Below the pieces are notes generated by a model. That model had not been told where the DNA came from. It made no database searches and saw nothing but the letters and a program-made list of their open reading frames with translations. Below are positions 1 to 8,754 of a DNA stretch of 64,000 bases, in pieces. The DNA lies in assembly GCA_963841995.1 (NCBI GenBank), contig CAWJEX010000003.1, positions 1-64,000 of the forward strand, written 5' to 3'. Numbering within the stretch: the first letter of the stretch is position 1; the number at the start of each line of letters is the position of its first letter. This DNA comes from DATDPM01 sp963841995 (GTDB lineage: Bacteria > Pseudomonadota > Alphaproteobacteria > DATDPM01). The position numbers and the translations under genes were made by a program.

Positions 1-1
1 G

Positions 2-536
2 TCCCTGGACCGCGACCTGGCCTACGCGCGGCATTACCCGGCCGTCTCCTGGTCCGGATCGTTCTCCCGGGACATCGACGCGGTCGCCGCCTGGCAGGCG
101 GCGCGGGGGATCCCGGCTGGACCGGCCGCAGGACCCGGCTCGCCGCACTGCTCGCCGAGGCGGACCGGCTCACCTCGCTGGCTGAGCTCATGGGCGCGGC
201 CGCCCTGCCGCCCAGGAGCGCGCCACGATCCTGGCGGGGCGGCTGATCAGGGAAGGCCTGCTGCAGCAAAGCGCGCTCAGCCCCGTCGACGCCTCCTGTG
301 ACTCTGCCCGGGCCGCCGCCCTGGCCGACGCGATCCTGGCCGTGGCCGAGCGGTGCCTGGAGCTGGCTGAGCTGCGTCCGGTGCCCCCGGCGGCTCTCGA
401 AGAACAGGACTTCTCCCCGATCCTGCGAGCCCAAAAGGAAGCCGTGACACCCGACGCAGTGGCGGCCGTGAAGCAGGATATGTCCGTCCGTTTGGACGAC
501 CTGCTCCGGCGCAGCCAGGAGGGTGATGCGGGATGA
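2..536 (+). pseudogene. V-type ATP synthase subunit A, C-terminal fragment
   Basis: This is the end of a catalytic A subunit of an archaeal/bacterial V-type ATPase, the ATP-hydrolysing subunit of the V1 head. The readable protein holds the family motif P-A-V-S-W-S-G-S-F-S-R-D near the start and the helical C-terminal domain, ending in a stop that overlaps the ATG of the next gene. The frame breaks twice: one G seems missing in the G run at 105-109 and one C in the C run at 211-213. Restoring each gives continuous family-like protein. Base composition is far more GC-rich than the rest of the window and looks actinobacterial. The upstream part lies outside the window. Whether this is a decayed gene or an unpolished sequence joined by misassembly cannot be told from here. 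Confidence 0.75.
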
Positions 537-1350
537 CCGCCTGGGCGCGACGCGAGTACACGGGGATAGCGGAGCTTCGCGGTCCGCTGATGGTCGTCCG
601 CGGCGTGGACGGAGTGGGGTGGGATGAGTTCGCGGCGATCCGGATGGAGACCGGGGAAACCCGGCACGGGCTGGTCCTGGAGGCCGATCGCGACCTGGCC
701 GTGGTGCAGGTGCTCGAAGGAACCGACGGCATGCGCACGACGGGACCAGGGTCACGTTCAGCGGCACCCCCTTGCGCATTCCCGTCGGGGCGGACTCGCT
801 CGGCCGGGTATGCAACGGCCGCGGCGATCCGATCGACGGCGGGCCGCCGATCACCGGCGACGTCACCATGCCCGTGGCCGGCTCCCCGATCAATCCCGTG
901 ATGCGGGAGCCGCCCGCCGAGCCGGTGCTGACCGGGATCTCCGTCATCGACTCGCTGACCACGCTGGTGCGCGGCCAGAAGCTTCCGGTGTTCTCGGTGG
1001 CGGGCCTGCCCATCTCGAACTGGCCGCCCGGCTCGCCGCCCAGGCGTCGGTCGGCGGCGACCCCTTCAGCGTCGTGTTCGCGGCGATGGGTCTCACCCAC
1101 GCCGATGCCGCGGCCGTCCGCGTCGTGCTCCAGGAGCGCTCCGCGGCCGGCGAATTCGCGCTGCTGCTCAACCTCGCCGACGCCCCGGTCATCGAGCGCA
1201 TCCTGACGCCGCGGCTGGCGCTTACCGAGGCCGAGCGGCTGGCGTTCACCCTCGGCCGGCACGTGCTGGTCGTCATGGCCGACATGACCAGCTACTGCGA
1301 GGCGCTGCGTGAGGTCTCGCCGCCCGCGGCGAGATCCCGGCCCGGCGCGC
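533..1350 (+). pseudogene. V-type ATP synthase subunit B, 5' fragment cut by an IS
   Basis: This is the non-catalytic B subunit of a V-type ATPase, starting at ATG with a 4-base overlap onto subunit A, the usual A-B order. Seen in pieces: the N-terminal beta-barrel domain, the segment LRIPVGADSLGRVCNGRGDP typical of the family, and VFAAMGLTHADA followed by MADMTSYCEALREVS. Three frame breaks are needed to read it through: about 742-744 (missing G), 1009-1011 (missing C) and about 1319. The gene ends at 1350, where the IS630 terminal repeat starts, so the last third is missing. No continuation appears on the far side of the IS. Like the A fragment it is much more GC-rich than neighbouring DNA. 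Confidence 0.75.
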
Positions 1351-2430
1351 CTAGTGGATCGAATCTAACACTTGGTGCCCTCGTTTGACGGCGGCGATGA
1401 TTTTGTTCGGGTCTTTGGTCCAGGTAAAGGGCTTTGGGCGTGCGTTGGTCTCGGCGAGGAAGCAGTGGATGGCGGCCTTGAGTTCTTCGACCGATCGAAA
1501 CACGCCGCGTTTAAGTCGTTGCTTGCTGAGCTTGGCGAAGAAGCCCTCGACGGCGTTGAGCCAGGAAGCCGAGGTCGGCGTGAAGTGAAAGACGAAGCGG
1601 GGATGGCGCGTGAGCCAGTCCGCGACCTTGGGATGCTTATGGGCGGCGTAGTTGTCGATGATGACATGGATCGCCTTTTTCGCAGGAACGTTGGCGTCGA
1701 TAGTGCTTAGGAAGCGGATGAACTCCTGATGGCGATGGCGTTTCATGCATCGGCCAATGACCTTGCCCTCCAGGACGTCGAGCGCGGCAAACAGCGTCGT
1801 CGTGCCGTGGCGCTTGTAGTCGTGGGTCATGGTACCGGCGCGGCCCCGCTTCATCGGCAACCCCGGTTGGGTGCGATCGAGCGCCTGGATCTGGCTCTTT
1901 TCGTCGACCGACAAGACGATGGCATGATCCGGCGGGTTGACATAAAGTCCGACAATGTCGCGCAGCTTGGCGGCGAACCGGGGATCGTTGGAGAGCTTAA
2001 ATTGACGGACCCGATGGGGCTGCAAACCATGGGCGCGCCATATCCGTTGGACCGAGCTGACGCTGATTCCAACCGCTTCAGCCATCGCCGCCCCAGTCCA
2101 ATGGGTTGCCGCACCGGGCGGGTCACCCAACGTCAAGGCAAGCACGCGCTCAGCGACATCCGCGCTCAGCGGCGGAATGCGAGACGGTCGCGTCTTGTCC
2201 CGCCAAAGCCCGGCAGCACCTTCGGATCCGAATCGCTCTTGCCAGCGCCAGATGACGGTCTTGGCCTTGCCGGTCCGCCGCATGATTTCGGCTGTGCCGC
2301 GACCCGCCGCGGTCAAAAGAACAATCCGTGCCCGCCAAACATGCTTCTGCGGACTGTTCCGGTTGGCCACAACCGCTTCGAGACGGCGACGATCTTTGAC
2401 ACTCAGTTGAATGTTGCTTCTTTTGTGCAT
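1351..2430 (-). CDS. IS630-family transposase
   Basis: DDE transposase encoded in a single frame. The N-terminal half has a helix-turn-helix region (residues about 1-130, with the segment TGKAKTVIWRWQERF). The catalytic half has the three acidic sites in order: LSVDEKSQIQ, VIIDNYAAHKHP and SWLNAVEGFFAKL, as expected for an IS630 DDE domain. The ATG at 2430 is preferred because the protein MHKRSNIQLSVKDRRR is the usual beginning of this subgroup; a GTG at 2469 in the same frame would add 13 residues. The stop codon lies within the left terminal repeat. No truncation is visible, so it may be active. Confidence 0.9.
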   Translation of the reverse strand: MHKRSNIQLSVKDRRRLEAVVANRNSPQKHVWRARIVLLTAAGRGTAEIMRRTGKAKTVIWRWQERFGSEGAAGLWRDKTRPSRIPPLSADVAERVLALTLGDPPGAATHWTGAAMAEAVGISVSSVQRIWRAHGLQPHRVRQFKLSNDPRFAAKLRDIVGLYVNPPDHAIVLSVDEKSQIQALDRTQPGLPMKRGRAGTMTHDYKRHGTTTLFAALDVLEGKVIGRCMKRHRHQEFIRFLSTIDANVPAKKAIHVIIDNYAAHKHPKVADWLTRHPRFVFHFTPTSASWLNAVEGFFAKLSKQRLKRGVFRSVEELKAAIHCFLAETNARPKPFTWTKDPNKIIAAVKRGHQVLDSIH

Positions 2431-2502
2431 CCCAAAGACTCGCACGGTCGAGCCCCGTTGGGAATCCACAACGGAATCGCAATGTTAGATTTGATCCACT
2501 AG
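1351..2502 (-). mobile_element. IS630-family insertion sequence, complete
   Basis: The ends form an inverted repeat: the left end reads CTAGTGGATCGAATCTAACA and the reverse complement of the right end reads CTAGTGGATCAAATCTAACA. The TA inside the terminal CTAG at each end fits the TA target duplication of the IS630/Tc1-mariner group. One intact transposase fills the element. The left flank is V-ATPase DNA and the right flank is an unrelated gene scrap, so the two sides do not rejoin into one gene. This is unexpected for a simple insertion and points to recombination or misassembly through the IS. Confidence 0.9.
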
Positions 2503-2640
2503 CATATAGTCCCTTTCACCGCGGAAATGGTGATAGGGATAGTCGTTCTGCTCGGCGAGAGTATCAACATAGGCCTGCACCTTGGACAAGTAATTCAGTT
2601 TGATGTATTCAGAGAGCGCCCCGACCTCGCCGATCAGCGC
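2503..2640 (-). pseudogene. scrap of an unidentified gene between two IS630 elements
   Basis: This short stretch has an open frame on the minus strand containing SEYIKLNYLSKVQAYVDTLA and then EQNDYPYHHFRGERDYM. The balanced, non-repetitive composition looks like real protein rather than a shadow frame. It is cut by the complete IS630 at 2502 on one side and by the truncated IS630 at about 2640 on the other. I do not recognise the family. Confidence 0.35.
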
Positions 2641-2823
2641 CAAAGGTCGAAGCGACAGACCGGCAACTGCCGCCCGCCGCCACCGCCGCCACCACACGCT
2701 CCCGAAGATCAAGTGAATAGGCTCGAGCCATCGATGCTGGCCTCCAATTCCAGCCAGCATCATGAATCAGATATAGCGCCGCTTGGGAATCCCCAATCGA
2801 TTCAGAAAATAACAATCAGGCTC
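2641..2823 (-). mobile_element. IS630-family remnant (5' end only)
   Basis: The reverse strand begins after a TA (2824-2825) with GAGCCTGATTG, followed by CTGAATCGATT and GGGGATTCCC. These motifs match the left end of the IS630 at 13661 (GAGCGGGATGATTTTGGGCT, GGGATTCCC). A transposase start follows at 2731: MARAYSLDLRERVVAAVAAG, the standard N-terminus of the two-frame IS630 subgroup. Homology ends near 2640 after about 30 residues, so the element is truncated and dead. Confidence 0.75.
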
Positions 2824-3001
2824 TAGGGTTCGCTAAGATTGACCAATCTTCCTGCCACCGATTGAAGAGAATCGCAGACCGCGATGGCACGGCGTCATCA
2901 GCACGCGCTTGCGCAAACCCCAGTACCGTGACCAGCAGTGCGCGTGCTGCGACACCTCCAACATTCGCAGCCCCGGTCCACATCATGGATTACCTAGCCA
3001 G

Positions 3002-3905
3002 TCACTTCATCTCTGCATGGATTTCCGCGATATATCCGCCGGGAAATTGAACCAGCGCGGCCTTTCGATGATCCGAGGTGTACGGCTCGACGAGCACCGT
3101 AGCCCCGGCAGATTTTGCCTGGGCGAGCGTGGCGTCGAGATCAGCGACCTCATAACCGGTTAGCTCGTGACCGTAGGGATAGGGGAGGTGGCCGTCGGTC
3201 ACCAGCACGGCGATCTTTCCGAATCCGGACTCGATCCGAACGCGGCGATAAGAGTCATTGGGCCTCCCGATTTCAATCCCGGGCGCCTTCGTATCGTCGG
3301 AGACGATCTTTCCTTGCGCGAAGGCAATGAAGTCGCGAATGAAACTGTTGGCGCGCTCTGGGGAGACATAAACCCGGTTCTCGGGAATGGTCTTAAGCGC
3401 GGGATAATTTGGCGGCGTCGTGTGCCAATAGAGTTGCATGTGCACGCCGCCCGGCCAGCCAATAATCGCATCCTTGCCAATCGGATCGGGGAATATTCCT
3501 ACGGTCACTTCGGCGCCACGCGCTTTCGCCGAACTGACCGCAGTGTTCATATCCGTGACGAGATACCCGGTGCGTTCAATGCCGAACGGATAGGGGATCG
3601 GGGTCTGGAATCCGAATACCGAGAATAGTCCGACAGGCGTAAGCACAAGCTGTATCCGTGTTTTGCTCGGCGTCGGAGTGACCTGAATCACACCGCCCTG
3701 GGCCTTTGAGCCTCCAAAGGTGGCGACGATGCTGTCGATGAACCGATCGAAATCATCGGGCGCGACGTACACGTGCGTCGTGTCGAATTGCGAGCCGACT
3801 GCAACGACAGGCGCGGCGGGCGATGTCTCGGCGTGGGGTGTTGGGCCGGCAACGAGTTCCTATCGCCAAGATCGCCACCGCAGCGAGACCTTTATTGATG
3901 CGCAT
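3002..3905 (-). CDS. secreted VOC (glyoxalase/dioxygenase-fold) protein, frameshifted in the signal peptide
   Basis: The protein has two tandem VOC-type half domains, each with the G-Y-(L/E)-V-(T/A)-D and late EIHAEMK / MQLYWH strands typical of the fold, so it may bind a metal and a small molecule; the substrate is unknown. A good ribosome site (AAGGAG) precedes an ATG at 3905 that starts MRINKGLAAVAILAIG, a clear signal peptide. The frame then breaks near 3850-3865 and resumes as VAGPTPHAETSPAAPVVAVG before the mature domain. A single-base correction there joins them. Without it the longest frame starts inside the mature protein at 3772. It is flanked by IS debris and an unannotated stretch, so no operon partner suggests a role. 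Confidence 0.7.
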
Positions 3906-3995
3906 GATGCGAGCTCCTTGCAATTTTAGTCCGGTACGATCAGTGCTCAGCCACCGCGGTATGCGAATCAGCTCTATGTCAGCGGAGAATCTGGA

Positions 3996-4193
3996 ATGGG
4001 ATATTATGTATTTGGCGTTCGATTCAAGGACGGATCTATCAAATCCTATCGTTCCGGAGGCTTAGTAGATTTCATACCGTACCCGAAAGGAAAGAGTTCA
4101 AGAGACGTTCTGAACATTATTTACCCATTTCGGCAGATAGGTGAAACTTTCATAGACACACCACACTACTATTGGTGTATTTATTCTGAGTGA
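3996..4193 (+). CDS. small hypothetical protein (65 aa)
   Basis: A visibly AT-richer open frame encodes MGYYVFGVRFKDGSIKSYRS and more aromatic-rich sequence, ending WCIYSE. A GGAG lies about 8 bases before the ATG. I recognise no family. The composition differs from neighbouring genes, in keeping with acquired DNA. It could be a chance frame, because nothing else in the surrounding 450 bases supports expression. Confidence 0.35.
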   Translation: MGYYVFGVRFKDGSIKSYRSGGLVDFIPYPKGKSSRDVLNIIYPFRQIGETFIDTPHYYWCIYSE

Positions 4194-4356
4194 TTCATAA
4201 AATTATTTCGCGACCGGCGCCACCGCTTACGGTATGGCCAATGGCGACGACACTTATCTGACGGTTGCCGAAAGCCACCATTCTGACTTCGAGATTGCGG
4301 AGGTTAGACTTCGCCCGAGCAATGCGCCTTTTAGGGCTATAGAAGGGGTCTGTCAT

Positions 4357-4494
4357 ATGGCGAAAACATCAAAGAAAAAGGTCAGAAACCAACCTAAGCC
4401 ATCGGAAGATGCCGTTCTACGTCGCATGCTGAAAACGCCGCCGAAACCGCAGAAGGGGAAGAAGGGGAAGACTGAGAGGCAGGGCGCTCATTGA
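4357..4494 (+). CDS. small lysine-rich protein (45 aa)
   Basis: The frame from the ATG at 4357 encodes MAKTSKKKVRNQPKPSEDAV, then LRRMLKTPPKP, then a basic tail. Short basic proteins with an L-R-R-M-L-x-T-P-P-x-P core occur in many alphaproteobacteria as conserved hypothetical proteins; that likeness is from memory. The frame is open upstream to 4234, but the 41 extra residues look unrelated and the GAAGGGG before 4357 is a better ribosome site. Function unknown. Confidence 0.5.
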   Translation: MAKTSKKKVRNQPKPSEDAVLRRMLKTPPKPQKGKKGKTERQGAH

Positions 4495-4916
4495 GCTGTG
4501 GGGATCGTCTCGGTAAACACCGAGCCCTCATGGACAAAGATACATGGGCCGGGCCTTCGGGCGCGCGCCTCGGCTTTTTGTGGCTACCGAAACCCGGATG
4601 GCCGCGCAAAATTGCATCCAACACAAAACGAGAGGGGCGATGATCTACTTTTTCTTTCTACGCCGCCCGACTGGGCGATGTTCCGTCTCCGTAGTGTCGG
4701 GATGCTTTTTGACGTAGGACTTATTGACGAATTTCCCTGTTTTTGCGCTACGTCATTCAACCCGCGTTTGTTTTTTCGCCATTTGTCGAAGTTCCCTTAT
4801 GGCACCGAACGGTCTTGATCGGCAACAATTCGAATATCCGCTGTGCGCAGTTGAGCTGACCACGCGCGGACATCGCGTGACCGCGAACCATTCGAGCTAG
4901 CCTCGCCGCTTCCGTT
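4495..4916. other. gap with no supported gene
   Basis: About 420 bases between the small basic gene and the true end of formate dehydrogenase. A 106-codon plus-strand frame is present at 4498-4818, but it has no ribosome site and an implausible protein composition. I see no RNA gene or repeat here. Confidence 0.4.
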
Positions 4917-6117
4917 CTAGGCTTTATACCGCCGCGCGTCTTCCGAGCCCTTGGTGGCGTCGCCCGCGCTATAGGAGTGAGCCCCCGTTCCCGCGAGTTT
5001 ACCGCCGTCGACGATGAGATATTCGTTGCGGATCGGTTTTTTCGAAAACCAGCACTCGAAGAATCTCCCGGGTGCCCGCGGCGTATCGCGTTTGCGCCGA
5101 CAGGGAGGAACCCGAAATATGCGGGGTCATGCCGTGATGCGGCATGGTCCGCCAGGGATGGTCTTTGGGCGCCGGTTGCGGGAACCAGACGTCGCCGGCA
5201 TAGCCCGCGAGCTGTCCCGATTTGAGCGCTCGCACGATCGCGTCGCGGTCGCAGATCTTGCCACGCGCGGTGTTCACGAGATAGGCGCCGCGTTTCATCG
5301 TTCCGATAAGCTCGTCGTTAAACATGTGCTCGGTTTCGGGATGAAGCGGGGCGTTGATTGTCACCACGTCGCAGACCTTCACCATCGATTTGGCGTCCGG
5401 ATGGAAGGTCAGGCCAAGTTCCTTCTCGACTTTTTCCGGCAGCCGGTGCCGGTCCGTATAATGCAGTTTCATGTCGAAAGGTTTGAGCCGGCGCAAAACC
5501 GCCAAGCCGATCCGGCCCGCGGCGACGGTTCCGACCGTCATGCCTTCCACGTCATAGGAGCGCGCAACGCAATCGGCGATGTTCCATCCGCCTTTCACGA
5601 CCCATTGATAAGAGGGAATATAATTCCGCACCAAACTTAAGATCATCATCACCACATGTTCGGCGACGCTGATGCTGTTGCAGAATGTGACCTCGGCGAC
5701 GGTGATCTTCCGTTCGATGGCCGCCTGAAGATCGACGTGATCGGAACCGATACCCGCGGTCACCGCCAATTTCAGCTTTTTTGCCTTGGCGATACGCTCC
5801 GCCGTCAAATAAGCCGGCCAAAACGGCTGGGAAATGACGATATCGGCATCCGGCAATTCCTTCTCGAAGACCGAATTCGGCCCGTCCTTGTCGGAGGTGA
5901 CGACAAGTTTGTGACCCTGGCTTTCAAGGAATTTGCGCAATCCCAATTCACCCGAAACGCTGCCCAAAAGTGTTCCCGATTTGAAATCGATTCTTTCCGG
6001 GGTGGGAAGCGTTTGGCCGTCGGGATAGCGCTCTAATTTCGGAAGATCGTCTCGCGCATAGGACTTCGGATATCCGTCCACCGGATCGTCGTAAAGCACG
6101 CACAAAATCTTTGCCAT
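4917..6117 (-). CDS. fdh: NAD-dependent formate dehydrogenase, with one frameshift near the C-terminus
   Basis: Cytosolic D-2-hydroxyacid-dehydrogenase-fold enzyme oxidising formate to CO2 with NAD+. Family signatures in order: N-terminal MAKILCVLYDDPVDGYPKSY, TAGIGSDHVDL, NSISVAEHVVMMILSLVRNY, Rossmann motif GTVAAGRIGLAVLRRL, LHYTDRHRLP, the arginine region VNTARGK and the catalytic histidine in PHISGSSLSAQ. The open frame stops at 4999 with an odd tail (ISHRRRR). Removing one base from the run at about 5058-5062 gives EILECWFSKKPIRNEYLIVD, then GGKLAGTGAHSYSAGDA, the normal family ending, with a stop at 4917. I therefore annotate the gene to 4917. The ribosome site GGGAGG lies just before the ATG. 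It is monocistronic, with an apparently free-standing promoter region upstream. Confidence 0.9.
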
Positions 6118-6461
6118 TTTTGCCTCCCTGATTGAATCGACCGGACCACGGTCGAGTTATTCCCTTCGGATTCTGCGTTGGAATCTGCCTCCTGTTTCCG
6201 TCTCGAGAGGTACTGATTGTTATTTGTGACGACCGGCGCGTAATGCAACACCCTCATCGGCCTTCGATCGCCGATGCATCTCTTGGCCGCGTCACCGTAA
6301 GTCGCGCGGCAATTCACGGTCAAATCCTATGAATTGAAGAGCTTATAGACCGCGGCAATTGAAAATTGCGGCACCGATAGCGTGGCGCTATCGCTTTTCC
6401 ATTAGACCAGCATTCTCTGGACTCCCGCGTGGCGAAAGGAGATCGCCTGCTGGGTAGTGTG
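6118..6461. other. fdh upstream region with a hairpin
   Basis: About 340 bases between fdh and the Rap1a-like gene, with no coding support. A perfect 8-base stem, CGATAGCG-TGG-CGCTATCG, lies at 6375-6393. On the plus strand it is followed by CTTTTCC. On the minus strand it lies 70 bases after the Rap1a-like stop but lacks a good U tail, so a terminator role is only possible. Confidence 0.35.
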
Positions 6462-6809
6462 CTAATTTGATTTCTTACAGGGATACAGGTTCTGAAAAGC
6501 GGCGCCTACAACCGAACCAGAATCAACCCCGAGAATGGCGCGGTGGGTTTTTAGGAACTCAGTGAGGGCTTCTCGTACCGCACCAGTATTCGTATTATCG
6601 ATACATATGGGCTGGCCTCCCTCTCTCGCGACTTGATCGACGAGAACACCATTCACAAATCCATTGATGTAGGCGTTACAAAGCACATCACCGCGAGTTT
6701 CTGGCGCGCTGGTACATGCCGACAATAGGTCACCTGCGCTTGAGGCTGCCCGAACAGGTGAACTTACGAAAGCTAATACCGCGACGAGTGCCATGAGTGC
6801 CTTTCTCAT
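6462..6809 (-). CDS. secreted Rap1a/Tai-like protein (115 aa)
   Basis: The N-terminus MRKALMALVAVLAFVSSPVR is a signal peptide with cleavage likely after RAA. The mature part carries the pattern LLSACTS..., VLCNAYINGFVNG and a late YPCKK, four cysteines arranged as in the Rap1a/Tai family of small periplasmic proteins. That family includes immunity proteins against type VI amidase effectors, but many members stand alone; no T6SS gene is visible here. The ATG overlaps the upstream gene's stop by 4 bases, so the two are co-translated. Confidence 0.65.
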   Translation of the reverse strand: MRKALMALVAVLAFVSSPVRAASSAGDLLSACTSAPETRGDVLCNAYINGFVNGVLVDQVAREGGQPICIDNTNTGAVREALTEFLKTHRAILGVDSGSVVGAAFQNLYPCKKSN

Positions 6810-7216
6810 ATTTCACCTTTTGCTCGTTGCTCCGCCACAATTGCCGCCCTCACAGCATCCTGTGGCGATCTAATAGGCCCTAAGTGCAGCACGGCAAAGA
6901 ATCTCCGCTTATCGCTTCCCTCGATAGGCGATGACCACGCATAGGCGCGGGTCGATTTCAGATTACTTTTTAAATCGAAAACGTAAACCACGCCTTCCCA
7001 GACAGTCTTGCCTCCGAATGTCTCTTTGACCGGCACCGATTGCGCAAGCGTAGCCGTGCCGCCGTGTTGAGACTCAACGGCATATTTAAGCTGGTCGGTA
7101 TCGACTTCGACCATGGCAACCTCACAGTTTAAAATTGCGGCACTCCCTGCTATATTAATGGCGGCGGCCACGCCACCGGGAGGGCTAATCCCGATGGCTT
7201 GGCCTGACCCGCTCAC
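6806..7216 (-). CDS. hypothetical protein, first gene of a two-gene operon
   Basis: This 136-residue protein has a hydrophobic glycine/alanine stretch (about residues 10-35), then MVEVDTDQLKYAVES and a polar domain with WEGVVYVFDLKSN. I do not recognise it. The downstream Rap1a-like gene starts inside its stop codon, so they form a unit. The start is uncertain: the methionine of MVEVDTDQ would leave a soluble domain, whereas the long form gives a possible membrane or lipidation segment containing one cysteine. Confidence 0.5.
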   Translation of the reverse strand: MSGSGQAIGISPPGGVAAAINIAGSAAILNCEVAMVEVDTDQLKYAVESQHGGTATLAQSVPVKETFGGKTVWEGVVYVFDLKSNLKSTRAYAWSSPIEGSDKRRFFAVLHLGPIRSPQDAVRAAIVAEQRAKGEI

Positions 7217-7310
7217 ATTTTAACGCGCGGTCTTTTCGCACTGAACACCTGCCTTTCACCGGGATACTGTCCGGGCTAGAGCTAGCGATCGCCAACCGCC
7301 AAACGATGTA

Positions 7311-7348
7311 GGGCCACGGGGGTTATGCTCCGTGGCCCAAACTTTTTT
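7311..7348 (+). terminator. rho-independent terminator-like hairpin
   Basis: A perfect 9-base stem, GGGCCACGG (7311-7319) with CCGTGGCCC (7330-7338), is followed by AAAC and six T residues (7343-7348). The U tail is on the plus strand, yet no plus-strand gene lies upstream in the 4 kb before it. It may end an unannotated transcript or be left over from a lost gene. Confidence 0.5.
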
Positions 7349-7530
7349 ATGACGTTGCTTGTCTCGTCTTCAGGAACCGCGCCAACCTAAAGACTGCCTT
7401 TTCCTCGTCCGACCCTGCCTTCATGGCCTGAGGATCATAGATTTCGTGCATCAGCACTTCGTAGGGCGTCTTTAACGTCTGCGTGTAAAATCGCGTCCAA
7501 TCATGACCCCGCCTTGGAGTGCATGTCGTT
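7347..7530 (-). pseudogene. remnant of an unidentified gene, C-terminal part
   Basis: An open minus-strand frame without an obvious start encodes HDWTRFYTQTLKTPYEVLM, HEIYDPQAMKAGSDEEK and AVFRLARFLKTRQATS before TAA at 7347. The composition is protein-like and no shadow explains it. An in-frame stop lies at about 7531, and the only ATG is internal, leaving 34 residues. I take it as the tail of a gene whose front has been lost. Family unknown. Confidence 0.3.
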
Positions 7531-8190
7531 AATTATGTGGGGGAATTAAATTCCTGGGAGGGGTCGCGTTCGGCGCGAAAGGTGACCCCCCTGAATTCTA
7601 ATCTTTCCCCACGAGATCAATGCGCTGGGCGGCTTTAGGGGCAGCGGCGAAGTTGTGCGCGTATTCACACTGAGCACGCCGGAAGCGTCCCGGAAGCCGT
7701 CTTTCGGCTTCCTGGTACCCCAGCAAAATGGTGGCGTTCACGCCGATCCTTGGTCATCCGGAGAATGTCGGATCAAACATATTGAAGCATAGGTCGGAGA
7801 ACCGCTGGTGGCCAAGCCGGCCCCTAACCTCTCCGATCTTCATGCATAATCTGATACTGCCGCCGCAAGACCTAAGAATGGATCAATTTTTTGCGCACAC
7901 GAAATGCATTACCGCAGTTGCGAAGCCGCATATGGAATTTGATACGTATTGAATTTGTTGGGACGTTGGCGTTACTCTTACAAAAAACAGCCGCGGCGAA
8001 GTTTCGGGAAAAGGCCGCAGCATCAATAAACAATAAGAAAGCGTTCGCCCAACCTTTAACGTGCAAGCTGGCGACGCACAGGACAGCGTGAATTCCGGGG
8101 GTCATTGAGAAGGGGGAACCCTGCGGCCGCAGACCGCAGGCATTCGCTTTTCGGCCGGCATCAGGGCCGGCAAATTCGGGAGGATCGCTC
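7531..8190. other. long non-coding stretch with small hairpins
   Basis: No credible gene. Visible structures are GGAAGCCG-TCTTT-CGGCTTCC at about 7690-7711 and, just before the hemerythrin gene, CCTGCGG-CCGCAGA-CCGCAGG (about 8120-8140) and GCCGGC-ATCAGG-GCCGGC (about 8154-8171). None has a U tail. Confidence 0.35.
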
Positions 8191-8739
8191 ATGCCTGCTT
8201 TAAATCTTCATGTCACCAGTCCCATACGCAGCCTCGACGACGATCCGGTCGATCGCATCGCTGATGAACATTATCGCCAACAAGCGCTGTGCCATGTTTT
8301 GGAGCGCATCGCGCGCAGTCCGCGCCATTCCGCGGGCGCTTCCGATCTTGGCGATGCATGGCGGTATTTAGGAAACGACCTCCTTATGCATATTGCCGAC
8401 GAAGAGGACGATCTCCTGCCCCTCCTGTGCCATCGCTGCCAGGTGGGCGACGGATTCGGCGAAATCGCCGTCGCCTCGCGCGACATCCATGCGGGCGAGC
8501 GCAGCCTGGGAGATGCGATGCTTCCGGAGCTGCAACGTCTCATCGATGGCCGGGCGCTTGCCAACCCGGTCCGGTTTTTCGGCAATGCGATGCGATTGAA
8601 CCAGATGATCCGGCGGCATCTGGTTTGGGAAAATGCGGTTTTGATCCCGTTGGCACGCCGCCGCCTTAAGGCGCCGGATCTCCCTTATCTTGCGCAGAAA
8701 ATGGCGATGCGGCGCACGAGCATGCGGCCGCGCGCCTGA
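8191..8739 (+). CDS. hemerythrin-like domain protein
   Basis: The 182-residue helical protein has the histidine/acidic pattern of the hemerythrin HHE fold: DEHYRQQALCHVLERI, LLMHIADEEDDLLPLL, then a later RRHLVWENAVLIPLARR. The E-x4-P-L ends of helices two and four match diiron ligands. Such cytosolic proteins bind oxygen, NO or iron; which one is unknown here. The start is backed by GGGAGGATC 9 bases upstream. It stands alone, convergent with the next small gene. Confidence 0.8.
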   Translation: MPALNLHVTSPIRSLDDDPVDRIADEHYRQQALCHVLERIARSPRHSAGASDLGDAWRYLGNDLLMHIADEEDDLLPLLCHRCQVGDGFGEIAVASRDIHAGERSLGDAMLPELQRLIDGRALANPVRFFGNAMRLNQMIRRHLVWENAVLIPLARRRLKAPDLPYLAQKMAMRRTSMRPRA

Positions 8740-8754
8740 GGGCAGGAAATCTTC

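Noticed and set aside
1..1350. Treating the V-ATPase genes as the host's own ATPase operon
   Set aside because: Composition, frame-break density and the IS junction all differ from the rest of the window.
4498..4818. A 106-codon plus-strand frame after the small basic gene
   Set aside because: No ribosome site, mixed composition and overlap with the probable fdh downstream region; no family likeness.
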